Source of the DNA: Dama dama
Lineage: Eukaryota > Chordata > Mammalia > Artiodactyla > Cervidae
Assembly (NCBI RefSeq): GCF_033118175.1
Contig: NC_083694.1
Span: 31,136,108-31,200,107, forward strand
Length of the DNA: 64,000 bases
Direction: 5' to 3'
Part shown: piece by piece, positions 1 through 10,356 of the stretch
How the letters are laid out: every line of letters begins with the position of its first letter
How positions within the stretch are numbered: the stretch's first letter is position 1
The notes under the pieces: generated by a model
The model's input: the letters and a program-made list of their open reading frames with translations, nothing else
What the model was told of the DNA's origin: nothing
The model's database searches: none
Position numbers and translations under genes: made by a program

Positions 1-814
1 ATCCCTTTACAGACGAGCCAGATGGGCCAGTATCAGATAGCATAGGATGTCAAATCATTTCTGTTGCTTCAGGCAAGGGGGAAAAAAAAAGCTTTGCTGA
101 TTTTTCTGAAGAATTTTGAGGTTTTTAGGTTTATCTTTTTTCTTTTCTTAAAATGCATTTTACAAAAATTTCACACAATCCATTTGGCAATTACTGGGTT
201 TTTTAAAGCCCCGGATGAGGTTTCTAAGCATCGATGATCCGTGTTAAGTTCTAAGTGGACTGTAAGGTAGGCAGATGGGGAGTTAAAAGGCAAACCCCAG
301 AGGATAACGATCTGGCCCAGAGTGGAGAGGAGGCCGCCACATGCTTGGAACTTGTGTGCAAGACTCTCCACAACCCACATTCTAAAGTCCTTCTCAGTGG
401 CTGGGAGCTCCACTCATGCCCTGAGTTCCGCCAGCTGCCTGGAGGCCCAATGGCCCCAGCCTTTGGCTGGCACCACCCAGGCCCCCCACTTCGAGGGCCA
501 CCCAGTGTTCCCCCAACCCCACCTTGAGGACCTGCCCAGAAAGCTGAGTTCTGGTCGTGGTCGGGCCACACAAGTGCAAGATGAGGTACCTGGGCACGTC
601 GGAGGAGCTGGGTGACAGGAGTGTACGTCGTTCCATGGCTGCTACCCCACAGGATCTCTGCCCGACCTGTGCTTCTCCCGGGACCTTCTCCAGTTTGAGG
701 AAGAGAGAGGAAAAGAAAAACCCTGACATTTCTTCCACCTGCAATATACCAGACAGCCTGCCACGCACCTCACAGCTGCCCTTATTTATTTTCCAGTGTC
801 CCTCTGAGTTAGGC

Positions 815-905
815 TGGTATGGTACCCACTTTGCAGATGTGGACACTGAGGCTTAGAAGAGACTTCAACTTGTTCAGGCCCTAGTGACGTGGATACACCC
901 TGGGC
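815..905 (-). repeat. MIR fragment
   Basis: The reverse complement carries the MIR core CCTCAG(T/G)TTCC-type block followed by a degraded second half. Read on plus it appears as TTGCAGATGTGGACACTGAG. Strongly diverged. Confidence 0.6.
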
Positions 906-937
906 TCATCCTCTGTTCTTTCTGCCTCCCCAGCACT

Positions 938-1035
938 TTCAGAGGCTCTCAATCCCTAGTGTCTTCCAGAATTATCCAAACAGCTTGTTAAGCTGCAGAT
1001 TCCTGGGCCCTGCTCCCAGAGATGCTGTCTGGTGT
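938..1035 (+). mobile_element. MER5A-like hAT-Charlie fragment
   Basis: Contains CAGCTTGTTAAGCTGCAGAT followed by TCCTGGGCCC, the diagnostic central block of MER5A non-autonomous hAT elements. Only the left half is recognisable. Confidence 0.6.
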
Positions 1036-1669
1036 GTGTGAAGAGAGGCCCTGGGACCCATGTTCCTTTATTTATAGGTTGACAAGCATCCTGGATGACT
1101 GTGTGACTGTAGGGCGTGTAGAGCAAGCAGCCTCTTGGGAGCAGACAGTGCACGTGTGTCTCCAGCCCAGGGCCTGAGCTCAGGGACTGGTTCCTGGGGG
1201 TGCTCACTCACTCTCTGTGGAACCATTGAGGACTTTGCAGAGGGGTCTGGTGGGCTGAGTGGGAAAAATCACTCAGAGGACAGTGGCTCCTCAATACCCT
1301 GCCCAGAAATGGTATGGTAAGGGTAAGGTAATACCCAGAAAGGGTATTTGGGCTCATGGTCATTTTGGAAATAGAATGAGACGACTTCTCATCATTTTCA
1401 TTTCCAGATGCATTTTTCCCATTAATCATTCTGAGCACTTGCTGCGTGGAGTCCCCTAGGCACTCGTGGAGCACCTGGGTGCACTCCTGATCAGAGGCTG
1501 AGGCCTCAGCCAGCCCATGGACCACCTCCTCATCCTAACTGACTACTCAATGGGGTAAAAAGCCCAGCCTCTTAGACAGGAAGAGAAGCAATGTAGGAAA
1601 AGAAGGTTTCATTCCATCCTCCAACTTTATTGTCCCTGCTGCTGGCCACAGACCTAACCTGAGCAGGGG

Positions 1670-1800
1670 AAGTCTGGATCACGGAGTCAGACTTCAGCTC
1701 CATTTTCAGTGTCCCTACTTGCTAGCTATATGCGCTTGTTTTGAGTCTCAGTTTCCCTATCTGTAAGACAGAGACAATAATCAATCTTGCAGGTGTGTTC
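1670..1800 (+). repeat. MIR fragment
   Basis: Plus-strand MIR core: GGAGTCAGACTTCAGCTCC, then TCTCAGTTTCCCTATCTGTA and an AGACAATAATCAA block that corresponds to the usual GGGATAATAATA. Confidence 0.75.
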
Positions 1801-1949
1801 AAGGACAGGGGGAGTTAATGTGTGTTATCTAGGTAACATTCCCACACCCTCTGCAAGCACTCCAGACATTAGCTCAATTACCAGCTGTTTTAAAACAAGA
1901 CTCCTACATTCTGTTCACAAGGACTCCCCTAATTGGGAGCATGCCTTTC

Positions 1950-2130
1950 CTCCACCAATTCAAACTACACACATCCTCCAGGGGCAGTTCAAAGCCCATC
2001 TCCTCCAGAAAGGCTCCTGACCACTGCAGCCCCCCACTCTCCCGCCTCCCGCACCCCTCAGCGGGGGTGCCCTCACGGTGCTGCCCTGTCTGGCTTGGTG
2101 CTTCACTGTGGGTCTGCTTTCCTGTGCAAA
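1950..2130 (+). repeat. L2-like LINE fragment
   Basis: The text around CATCTCCTCCAGAAAGGCTC resembles the 3' part of LINE2 (cattcaggt...ctcctccaggaagcc...). Divergence is high and boundaries are guessed. Confidence 0.4.
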
Positions 2131-2436
2131 CTTTAGCGCCCGAAAAAGGACAGATTTAGGGCTCACACTTCCCTTCACTGTGCCCAGAACAGTCTTCAGG
2201 GTCTCCCTCCCAGCTTATTCGCTAACCCATGTGACCCCTGGGAATTTCAGCCTAGTAAGACAAATGGAGAGAGTAGCATGGAAGCATATACACCACCACA
2301 TGTAAAAGAGATAGCCAATGGGAATTAGCTGGATGACTTGGGGAACTCAAACCGAGGTTCTGTAACAACCTAGAGGTGTGGGAAAGGGTGGGAGGTAGGA
2401 GGAAGGTTCAAGAGGGAAGGGACATATGTGTAGTTA

Positions 2437-2658
2437 GTTAGTGTTAGTCGCTCAATCGTGTCCAGCTCTTTTGCGACCCCATGGACTGTAGCCTTCCAGG
2501 CTCCTCTGTCCATGGAGTTCTCCAGGCAAGAATACTGGAGTGGGTAGCCATTTTCTCCGGGGCAGGGCGGGGCTTCCCAACCCAGGGATTGAACCCAGGT
2601 CTCCTGCATTGCAGATTTTTTTTTTTTTTTTTAACCATCTGAGCCAGCAGGGAAGTCC
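2437..2658 (-). mobile_element. Bov-tA SINE
   Basis: Minus-oriented ruminant SINE. The Bov-A unit runs from GTGTTAGTCGCTCA through CCATGGACTGTAG and AAGAATACTGGAGTGGGTAG. The tRNA-derived head at the right end is interrupted by an 18-base T run near 2615-2632, probably a later expansion. Confidence 0.92.
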
Positions 2659-2765
2659 AGTATACATATGTATACTTATGGTTAATTCATGCTGACTTAT
2701 GGCAGAAACCAAAGCAATATTGTAAAACAATTATCCTCCCATTAAAAATAAATTTTTAAAAAAGG
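2659..2765 (+). mobile_element. L1 3' UTR tail
   Basis: Matches the end of artiodactyl L1: TATACTTATGGTTAATTCAT, then ATTGTAAAACAATTATCCTC and an A-rich tail. The same motif order ends the longer L1 at 55113-55908. It lies only 64 bp from the SDCCAG8 exon. Confidence 0.8.
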
Positions 2766-2829
2766 GATAAGGAAAACACCATGTGCACCCCAGTGTGTTC
2801 CCTGGTGGGTGAGGGGCCATGCACGGTAC

Positions 2830-2956
2830 CTGGGATCTCAGGTGCCCCACCTCTTCCGACAGGCTCTGTCTCTCCAGCAGAAGCTGGTTCTGCTTGTTGA
2901 GGAGCTGCACCAGCTGCTGGGCCGTGGCCTGGCTGTGCTTGTCTAGCTGCTTCAGC
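2830..2956 (-). CDS. SDCCAG8: SDCCAG8 coding exon, next to last
   Basis: This 127-nt exon continues SDCCAG8 directly after the exon at 60062-60193. One base completes the split Arg codon, then 42 codons follow, including LKQLDKHSQATAQQL and SLSEEVGHLRSQ (about human residues 662-704). The acceptor is TTTTTCTCCAG/G (AG at 2957-2958) and the donor is TCCCAG/GTACCG (GT at 2829-2828). The reading frame ends on a whole codon, so the remaining nine or so residues and the stop must be in a further exon, which I could not find in 1-2829. Against the remembered human protein a few residues differ (Asn for Ser, Gly-His for Asp-Arg, Ser for Thr), consistent with an orthologue. The segment is Gln/Leu-rich coiled coil. 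Published work links the C-terminal region to partner binding at the ciliary base; that is family knowledge, not something visible here. Confidence 0.95.
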
Positions 2957-2999
2957 CTGGAGAAAAATCCACCCCAGAATTAGAGACGGGTTCTGAGGA

Positions 3000-4373
3000 C
3001 TGGGGGACAAAAACTTCCACTTGCTCCCTGTATTCCCCTGCTCTGGGCGTGGGAGGGACGCTCCTGACAGTGAACAAGCTGGAGGTCAGATGCACCTGGA
3101 CGCCCTCCTTCAGGGGAATGGAATTGTATCAAATGTGAAAGGGAATTGTGAGTCTTTTCAGTGAGTTGTTATTTAGGGAGCACACAGATAAAACTGAAGA
3201 AAAACTCAAGCCTTAAACTCACAGAGCTCAAAGATGAGGGGGCCTGAGTGCCTCCATTGTTCAGCGGGAAACGTCTCTGGCGGGCTGGAGCAGACGGCCG
3301 GCCCCGGCTGGGGATGTGGGTGAGGGAAGGCGGAAACACTGAACTAAGGGTTTTCCATTATTAATCACTCAGTCAATCACGAGCTCCGGCATCGCTGACC
3401 AGATGTCTTTAAAGATCCTATATTTGTCATTCTGCTGATGGACTCTCCTCTCCAGACTTGCTAATTCACTCAAACTATTATCCACATTTGTCCAAAGACA
3501 GCTTCCTACAACCAGTAGCACACTCACCCGTGGAAATGTAGGCCTTGGATTAAATTTAGACTTGAACAACTACCGATAACTGGTCTGTGAAGAAGTTGGG
3601 TAGATCATATGCCCTTCCTCACGGTCCTCATGGACCAAAAGCACCAGCAGTGAAATTAAGTTCTGTTTTCATAAGAAAACTCCAGGCTACATATCCCACA
3701 TTGAGTCAAGAAATTCAAAGACTGTTTTGCAGACACTGGGCTCAACCCGCCGTCAGTTCAAGCTCTTCAACGGCCGCATTTTGTGGAGAGGGGGCGGGGG
3801 CGGGGAGCTTTGAGCACAACTGAACATCTGTGAGGACAGACATTCAGGACCCAGGGAGCGGTGGGTAGACTTGTTTGCTAAAAGTGATTCAGCATCTGGA
3901 GACAGGTAAACCTAAAAGTGCACCCTGGGAAACCTAACAGTGGTCTAGTACTTCACACACTGGCCTCAAGATTCCTCCGCCTCCTGCAACCCTCCTCACT
4001 TCCCAGGTGGCACCTACTGCCTGACCCGCCCCCTTCTCGAGCTCCGGGCGGTTGTTCAAGCTGCCCCACCAGGCACACTTACTGCACCCCAGTCCACACT
4101 CCTGCACTCTCCTAAGAACACTCCGTGCTCCGGGTTTCAGTCACACCTGGTTTTCTACCACCCCTCCTCCAAATTCTACATTGCAAGGATGAGAGGTCTG
4201 AACTGGAGATACTGGGGCAGGCATCTAGCAGGCACTGCACATGCTCTCCCAGTAGGAGCCAGCTCTGACCATGCCCATAAGCCTATGCACCACCCCCTGC
4301 CCATGGCTGCTTCTGGAGAGAGCAAGGACCAAGGACAAGGCTTAGTTCTTCCTTCCTGTGTTTGTAGCTGCCT
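3000..4373. other. Intron stretch with no recognised feature
   Basis: About 1.4 kb beside the SDCCAG8 exon. I recognise no repeat or gene. A GGGGGCGGGGGCGGGG run sits at 3790-3806. A minus-strand open frame at 3369-3569 looks weakly coiled-coil-like but matches nothing I know. Confidence 0.5.
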
Positions 4374-4384
4374 AGGACCAGGTT

Positions 4385-4602
4385 CCCCTGATGGCTCAGA
4401 TGGTAAAGAAACTGCCTGCAATGGAGGAGACCCAGGTTTGATCCCTGGGTCATGAAGATACTTTGGAGAAGGAAATGACAACCCACTCCAGTATTCTTGC
4501 CTGGAGAATCCCAGGGACAGAGGAGCCTGGCAGGCTGCAGTCTATAGGGTCACAAAGAGTCAAATACGACTGAGCAACTAACACACAAAATACTTAAAAG
4601 GG
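4385..4602 (+). mobile_element. Bov-tA SINE, first of a cluster of three
   Basis: Full head-to-tail SINE from CCCCTGATGGCTCAGATGG to GAGCAACTAACACAC plus an A-rich end. It is preceded by AGGACCAGGTT (4374-4384), a motif that recurs after the second and third elements. Confidence 0.93.
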
Positions 4603-4831
4603 GTTTTCCAGGTGGCGTTAGTGGTAAAGAACCCACCTGCCAAGGCAGGAGATGTAAGAGATGTGGGTTTGATCCCTGGGTTGGGAAGATCCCCTGGAGG
4701 AGGCCATGGCAACCTACTCTAGTCAGTATTCTTGCCTGGAGAATCCCATGGACAGAGAAGCCTGGCGGGCTACAGACCATAGGATTGCAAAGAGTCAGAA
4801 ATGACTGAAGCGAGTTAGCACGCATGCACAC
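4603..4831 (+). mobile_element. Bov-tA SINE, second of the cluster
   Basis: Runs from TTTTCCAGGTGGCGTTAGTG to CGAGTTAGCACGCATGCACA. The head carries the GCGTTAGTGGTAAAGAACC variant, a different subfamily from its left neighbour. Followed by AGGACCAGGTT at 4832-4842. Confidence 0.93.
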
Positions 4832-4842
4832 AGGACCAGGTT

Positions 4843-5063
4843 TGGGCTTCCCTGGTGCGTCAGACAGAAAAGAATCCACCTGCAGTGCAGGCGACCTGGG
4901 TTTGATCCCTGGGTTGGGAAGATCCCCTGGAGAAGTGAATGGCTACCCACTCCAGTGTTCTTGCCTGGAGAATTCCATGGACAGAGGAGCCTGGCAGACT
5001 ACAGTCTATGGGGTTGCAAAGAGTCAGACACGACTGAGCGACTAACACTTTCACCTTCACTTT
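4843..5063 (+). mobile_element. Bov-tA SINE, third of the cluster
   Basis: Runs from GGGCTTCCCTGGTGCGTCAG to CGACTGAGCGACTAACAC and a TTTCACCTTCACTTT tail. AGGACCAGGTT flanks it on both sides (4832-4842 and 5064-5074), a clear 11-bp target-site duplication. Confidence 0.95.
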
Positions 5064-5074
5064 AGGACCAGGTT

Positions 5075-6227
5075 CAGGGTCTCCCTCGCCCAGAGCCTGG
5101 GCGACAGTCTGGTCCTGTCCATCCATGTATGAGCACTTTCTTGCATCTGTACTGTATAAATTACAATGCCCACCTCCCTTGCACCCATTACCCTCCTCCT
5201 AATATGGGAGGAGAGAAAAATAACTTCCCATGGCATTGCAGCTTTGGAAAGCCCAATCAGCCCCTACTGCCACTGACCATGCTGTTTATGAGGAGGAATT
5301 TTCCTGAGAATGGAGTCTCCAAACTACCCCATTGGCATCAGACCAAACCAAAGTTTTCCTCTATAGCATCCTCAGCATGGAGAGGCTGGGAGAAGCAAGG
5401 ACATTCCAGGGAGCAGAGAAGTCAGGCCAGCTGGCTTCAGGGGGGTGGGGAGCCTGGGAAAGGGAGGAACTATGCCCAGGCTCATCCAGCAGCTGATCTG
5501 AGTAGTGACTCTGCTTTCCAGCCCTGGAGTGGGTACCATTGAAGATACAGAGATGTTGAGAACAGCCTTTTCCCTTAAGAAGCAAACAATCTAAAGCTTT
5601 GACATTTAAATCAGGCAAGCAAAAAAATCCTCATTTACAGTGAAGCCCTGTAAACCACCAAGTGTAGGTGACTTTCCCCTTCCAATCAAGTCTCAGGTGT
5701 AGAGAGCGCCACAGATTAACAGTTACTGAGGTAGTAGCCCATTGGCGTCACGTTTGCTTAGAACAAATCAAACAGAAACATGTGACAAGTAGATGATACC
5801 ATCAAGGCTTAAGGTCAAGAAAGGTCCAGGAGTGGCCACCCTCCATGAGGTCCCTTGCTCTGTGAATTGATCAATGAGTTAATATTTGGGCTAACAGATG
5901 GGTTTGGTGTGCGGTTTTAGGCTCCTGAAAAGAGTGGCTGCCTGATCCAGGGCTCTGGGATCAGCCAAAGCCTGTTTTCACAGCATAAACAGCCAGCCAT
6001 GGGCTGGCCACACCACTCACTGCCAGAAATGGGATTGGTTCCTGCCTAGACCCTCCTCCAAAGGAGCCCTCAGAAGAACCTAGGTGAGGCTCAGCTGGCC
6101 GTGTTCTGCAAACTGTGGGCCTTGGATCCCTGCAGCAGTTACCCAGGAGCTCAGGCCCCACCTAGACAAGATCAATCAAGTCCCAGCTGTGAGCCTTGCA
6201 TCAGCATGAAACCAGCTGCCCAGGGTT
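5075..6227. other. Intron stretch with no recognised feature
   Basis: Moderately GC-rich unique sequence. Apart from short T/A runs I see no repeat, exon or RNA gene. Confidence 0.5.
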
Positions 6228-6236
6228 TTCCTGCAG

Positions 6237-6455
6237 GAAAGTGAAAGTGTTAGTCACTCAGTCACATCCGACTCTTTGTGACCCCAAGGACTGTAGCCCA
6301 CCAGGCTCCTCTGTCCGTGGAATTCTCCAGTCAAGAATACAGGAGTGGGTTGCTATTTCCTTCTCCAGGGGATCTTCCCAACCTAGGGATTGAACGTGGG
6401 TCTCCCACATTGCAGGCAGACTCTTTACTGACTGAACCACCAGGGAAGACCTTGC
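6237..6455 (-). mobile_element. Bov-tA SINE
   Basis: Minus-oriented element flanked by a 9-bp target-site duplication TTCCTGCAG (6228-6236 and 6456-6464). The head at the right end reads CTGAACCACCAGGGAAG. Confidence 0.93.
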
Positions 6456-6464
6456 TTCCTGCAG

Positions 6465-7119
6465 AAGCAAAACTGATAAAAGGAGTAAGACCCGTGGGAA
6501 AGTCCTGCCTTCCCTCCAGGAGGCTGAAACCTCACTAGCTTCACAGCTGAAGAGTCAAGGATGGATTTACTGTGACTCAACTCGAATTCCTCTAAGGAGG
6601 TCCTTTAAAAAATATGCTCCCTCTTTTTTTCAGAGTCAGCCTCTATCATGCCACTTTACTACATCGATAAAGTCAATCACAAACTCAGAAAAAGTAAAAC
6701 CAACAAAACCCAAACTCACATTTGTTGAAAAAAAAAAAAAAGCCACAATCCAGATTTTACATAAAAAGGACTTTGTTAAGGAAATATATTAATATTTCAA
6801 TGGTAGCCCTCTCAAGGGCTATTTTGAATACTGGGAAAACAGATTTTTTTTTAATTGAATAGTTCTTTTTTGTAACTGCTCTCCCCAAACACTGTACAAC
6901 CCAGCCTACACTATTCACGAATGCTTTATTATTGTCAGTTAGAAGAGATTTCTTGGGGTGTCCGATTGGCACATACACTATCTTTTATTTTCTGTGGTGG
7001 TTGCTGCTCTCATTTTTGTTGTCCTAAGTTCACGTCTTCATCCAATCACAGCTGCAGCCACCACCACTAACAACAGCTAACATTTGCTGAGCCTCTGAGC
7101 TCATCCCCCCATTAAAGCT
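6465..7119. other. AT-rich intron, no recognised feature
   Basis: Contains an A run at 6727-6741 and a T run near 6846-6853. No repeat family or exon recognised. Confidence 0.45.
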
Positions 7120-7144
7120 CACTACAGTTCTAAGAGGTATGGCC

Positions 7145-7354
7145 AGGATTATCATCCCATTTTACAGACGAGAAAACTGAAACTGACAGGTTCAATTAAC
7201 TTGCACGACGTCACACAGCAAATAAATGGCAGGCTCCGGAGGCAAAGCTAGGCCGAGTGCAGGTGTTCTTAACCATCAGTAAAGGCTGGTTAATTCAGTG
7301 AGTTAACTCAGCAAACCAACCAACCCTTGGTAAACGGTTCTCATGACGTCAAGT
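7145..7354. repeat. Local duplication, copy 1 (MIR plus flank)
   Basis: The left part is a minus-strand MIR (ATCATCCCATTTTACAGACG). The right part (GTGAGTTAACTCAGCAAACC, then TTCTCATGACGTCAAG) is not MIR. The whole 210 bp recurs at 8154-8363, about 1009 bp away, with scattered substitutions and small gaps, so this is a duplication and not two independent MIR insertions. Confidence 0.88.
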
Positions 7355-7499
7355 TACAAAAAATTCCTCGCCTTAGGAGTTTCCCTACTAACTTTGGAGA
7401 CAAAACAGGTGCTGCACTGAGAGGACCACCAAGGTATAAAAGCTACAGGGTCAACAGGGCAAGTGTGAGATCCAGGAAGGCTTGTGCCTACTCAGGAGA

Positions 7500-7663
7500 A
7501 AGACCAGCATCATCACCATCGTCTACTGAGTGCTCACTGTCTGCTAAGTGTTACTATTTATTAACTTCTTAGTGCTCATGACAACTTCATGAAACAGGAA
7601 CTGTTGTTATCCCCACGTTAAGGATGAGGAAACTGAGTTATATAGGACTAGTCCAAGGTTACT
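7500..7663 (-). repeat. MIR
   Basis: Minus-strand MIR: CTACTGAGTGCTCACTGTCT at the left, then AAGGATGAGGAAACTGAGTT and CCAAGGTTACTTGG at the right. Confidence 0.75.
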
Positions 7664-7722
7664 TGGATAGGATATAGGATATAGCACTATATCAGGATAT
7701 AGGCCTGGATATAGGACAGGAA
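7664..7722 (+). repeat. GATATAG-type short tandem repeat
   Basis: Irregular copies of AGGATATAGG / GGATATAGCA, interrupted by GCCT, directly after the MIR end. Six or so GATATAG units are visible. Confidence 0.7.
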
Positions 7723-8153
7723 ATGGGGCCAGTTCAAGGTCACTCGGCTGGCAAGCTGGGATGTGCAAAGATGAATGGTGTTGGTCTGGCAGGGGCCAGG
7801 GCAGGGCCTTCCACCTGGGAGGTGGTGCTGCAAAGACAAGGGCGGGCAGTGTGGCTTGACCAGAGGCTGTGGGCTGCTCAGGGGGAGGGAATGCTGGACC
7901 CAGTAACGCTCTGACCTAAACTAACAAATACTGATGCTGTTCTTCAGACAACGGCATTGCCATTTACCAAAGGAGAATGGGAGGAGGCGCAGGGCCAGGG
8001 TGAGGTCCTGTGAGACACCCACTCACCCACCCAGCCGGGATTCAGCGTGGGGTCTGAGGAAGGGTCCGGCTGGATCTTTAGCTGTGCCAATCAAACCCAC
8101 CGAGAGGTGAGGCCGTGGACGTGCTGGGAAAGCCTGGTGTTCAAGTTTGTTAA

Positions 8154-8363
8154 AGGATCATCATCCCATTCTACAGATGAGAAAACTGAAAATGACAGGG
8201 TTCAATTAACTTGCACAAAGTCACGCAGGGAATAAGTGGTAGAGCATGGAGGCAAAGTTTGGCCGAGTACAGGTGTTCTTAGCCACCATTAGTGGTTGGT
8301 TAATTCAGTGAGTTGACTCAGCAAACCAACCAACCCTCGGGATACAGTTCTCATGATGTCAAG
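8154..8363. repeat. Local duplication, copy 2 (MIR plus flank)
   Basis: Same orientation and same order as 7145-7354: MIR core (ATCATCCCATTCTACAGATG), then GTGAGTTGACTCAGCAAACC and TTCTCATGATGTCAAG. Homology ends within a few bases at both sides. Confidence 0.88.
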
Positions 8364-9437
8364 AGTTAGAATAGGTTGGGCCTGCTGTACTGCCTACTGG
8401 CCAAGAACCTCTGCTGCAGAGAGAGGAAGCACGGCCCGGGTCTTGGGGAACCGCCGCCTGTCAAGGCTGGGGGCAGGGAGCCAGAGGACACTGACAGGTG
8501 ATGGGAGTGAGGATGAAGGCTGGGAGATGGGAGAGGTGCCCAGGAGGGGCACGGCAGCTGGTAAGTGTCCCCTCCCTTCAGTAGGAGGCTGTGGCAGAAG
8601 CTGATAACAGGCACGGGAGAGCGGTGATTACCCTAGACAGGGGCTTGGCTGAGCACAAGGTGGCAAGAGTGCGAGCTGGGGATGGAGAGGCTTGAGCCGG
8701 CGGGCAGGATGTGCTGGAGGAGAGAAAAGACATCTTAACACAAAGGGAGCTGGGCTTTTGGAGGCAGGAAGGCACCCGGGGAAGCAGGTGGCCCTCCTCC
8801 TGGAGGCAGAGGAAGCAAGCAAGGTGAGCCTGAGCCTGAGAGGCCTGCTCGGTGGCCTCCTTATTCCACCCCAGATAAAGAGCTGGGAGAGGAGGCAGCT
8901 CAACGGGAGATCTCTGAAGGGTGGGGGAGCTGGTCGTGGAGCGTTACCCGAAGGGGTGCCTCCTCAGGTGGACACAGGCCTCCTGGTCTGCCCTCTGGAT
9001 GATCTCACCCCCTCTCCAGCCTCTGGGGTCAGCGGCCCCCAGGCACCCTTCTGCTCCTTCCACCTACAAGCTTCGGGCCCCCTCTGCCTGGACTAGGACT
9101 CCTCAAAGTCCTCAAAGGACTTTGATTTCAAAGGGCTGGAAATGACTTGTTTTCAATGTTCAGGTCTCAGCATAATTGTCCTTCTGAGAGTTTGCAATTT
9201 CATGTTCTGTTTAGGCCCCTTGTTTTGAGCCATTCCCTCTACCAGGCGTGGAGTAATTAAAGGAGAGAGGGAGGCTGCCCTCAGGGACCTGTGGAGGAGC
9301 CTTTCAGCCAGAAGCCCCTCCTGCAAGGTGAAGCCAACAGCTTGCCAACCACGCAGAGGTTTTATACAGCAGGAAGGAGAGCGGAACTTTCATCTTTCCA
9401 AGCTCAGTCCCTAAGTTGGATGTTCCTTTTTTAAGGT
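8364..9437. other. GC-rich intron with no recognised feature
   Basis: Purine-rich plus strand with several long open frames on both strands, none resembling a known protein. CpG density is modest and nothing marks it as a promoter. Confidence 0.45.
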
Positions 9438-9926
9438 TTGGCCTTTCCAGGTGCCTCAGTGGTAAGGAATCCACCTGCAGTACAGGAGACATGGGTTCAA
9501 CCCCTGGTAGGGAAGATCCCCTGAAGAAGGAAATGGCTGCTGCTGCTGCTAAGTCACCCAGTGGTGTCCGACCCTGTGCAACCCCATAGATGGCAGCCCA
9601 CCAGGTTCCCCCGTCCGTGGGATTCTCAAGGCAAGAACACTGGAGTGGGTTGCCATTTCCTACTCCAGTGTGTGAAAGTAAAAAGGGAAAGTGAAGTCGC
9701 TCCGTCATGTCCGACTCGTAGCGACCCGATGGACTGCAGCCTACCAGGCTCCTCCGTCTATGGGATTTTCCAAGCAAGAGTACTGGAGTGGGGGTGCCAT
9801 TGCCTTCTCCAAGGAAATGGCAACCCACTCCAATATTCTTGCTGGGAAATTGCACGGACAGAGAAACCTGGCAGGCTCCAGTCCATAGGGTCACAAAGAG
9901 TAGGACACGACTGATTGACTAAACAA
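9438..9926 (+). mobile_element. Bov-tA SINE, host of a nested insertion
   Basis: The head lies at 9438-9536 (GGCCTTTCCAGGTGCCTCAG through GAAGAAGGAAATGG). The body resumes at 9811-9926 (AAGGAAATGGCAACCCACTC through CTGATTGACTAAACAA). The gap is filled by the element at 9537-9810. Confidence 0.92.
9537..9810 (-). mobile_element. BovA2 dimeric SINE nested in Bov-tA
   Basis: Two Bov-A units in minus orientation, joined by GTGTGAAAGTAAAAAGGG, with a (CTG)n start that is the reverse of the usual CAGCAGCAG tail. Flanked by the 10-bp target-site duplication AAGGAAATGG (9527-9536 and 9811-9820), taken from the host SINE. High CpG retention suggests it is young. Confidence 0.95.
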
Positions 9927-10305
9927 TTCCCATTGCCTGTACCTCATCTCCAGGACAGGCAGGTACCCCCTCCTCTCCCAGAGACCCCCAGGGTGTGCCC
10001 ACTGTACAGTACTGTCCCAGTGCCCAGCGGAGCTGCAGCCAGGCCAAGCTATCCCTTCTCTCGAAGCCCCAGAGCTCCCCTTGCCTCAGAGGGCAGTGTG
10101 ATCACAAGGAAGGACACTTCCAGGCTACTCTGCGCCCAGGCCAGGGCCACCATCCTGATCTCAGGTACAGGGTCCATTTCCTCAAGGACCTGTCACCACT
10201 GGGCAGACTGGGGCCTCTCAGAGGAGATGAGCAGTTGTGCCCATGCTGGAGTAGCGTGCTCAGCATGCACCTGCCTGTGCAAAGGCTCCCCGGGAATTTC
10301 TGGCA
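9927..10305. other. Intron stretch with no recognised feature
   Basis: GC-rich unique sequence between SINEs, open in several frames on both strands but with no known similarity. Confidence 0.4.
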
Positions 10306-10335
10306 GGGGGTGGGGGTGGGGGTGGGGGTGGGGGT
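10306..10335 (+). repeat. (TGGGGG)n repeat, G-quadruplex-prone
   Basis: Five consecutive G5 runs separated by single T bases, a classic intramolecular quadruplex pattern on the plus strand, ending 21 bp before the next SINE. Confidence 0.95.
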
Positions 10336-10356
10336 GATGGGGGAGGGGCCACAGTT

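Larger units (their letters stand above)
1..2829 (-). other. SDCCAG8: SDCCAG8 intron following the exon at 2830
   Basis: Partial intron running off the left edge. It contains old mammalian repeats (MIR, MER5A, L2-like), one SINE and one L1 tail, listed separately. I looked for the expected final exon (a short LPSMPQSDC-like tail plus stop) on the minus strand and did not find it, so it is probably outside the window. Confidence 0.7.

Noticed and set aside
394..846. 150-codon minus-strand open frame
   Set aside because: Overlaps other frames and runs into a MIR; no recognisable domain or splice context.
2756..3010. 84-codon minus-strand frame across the SDCCAG8 exon
   Set aside because: It uses the wrong frame, reads through both splice sites into intron and loses the conserved coiled-coil peptide.
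3369..3569. Weakly coiled-coil-like minus-strand frame near the SDCCAG8 exon
   Set aside because: It does not match any SDCCAG8 segment I know and would lie between two exons that already join in phase.
9304..9894. 196-codon minus-strand open frame
   Set aside because: Most of it is read from two nested SINEs; no independent protein similarity.
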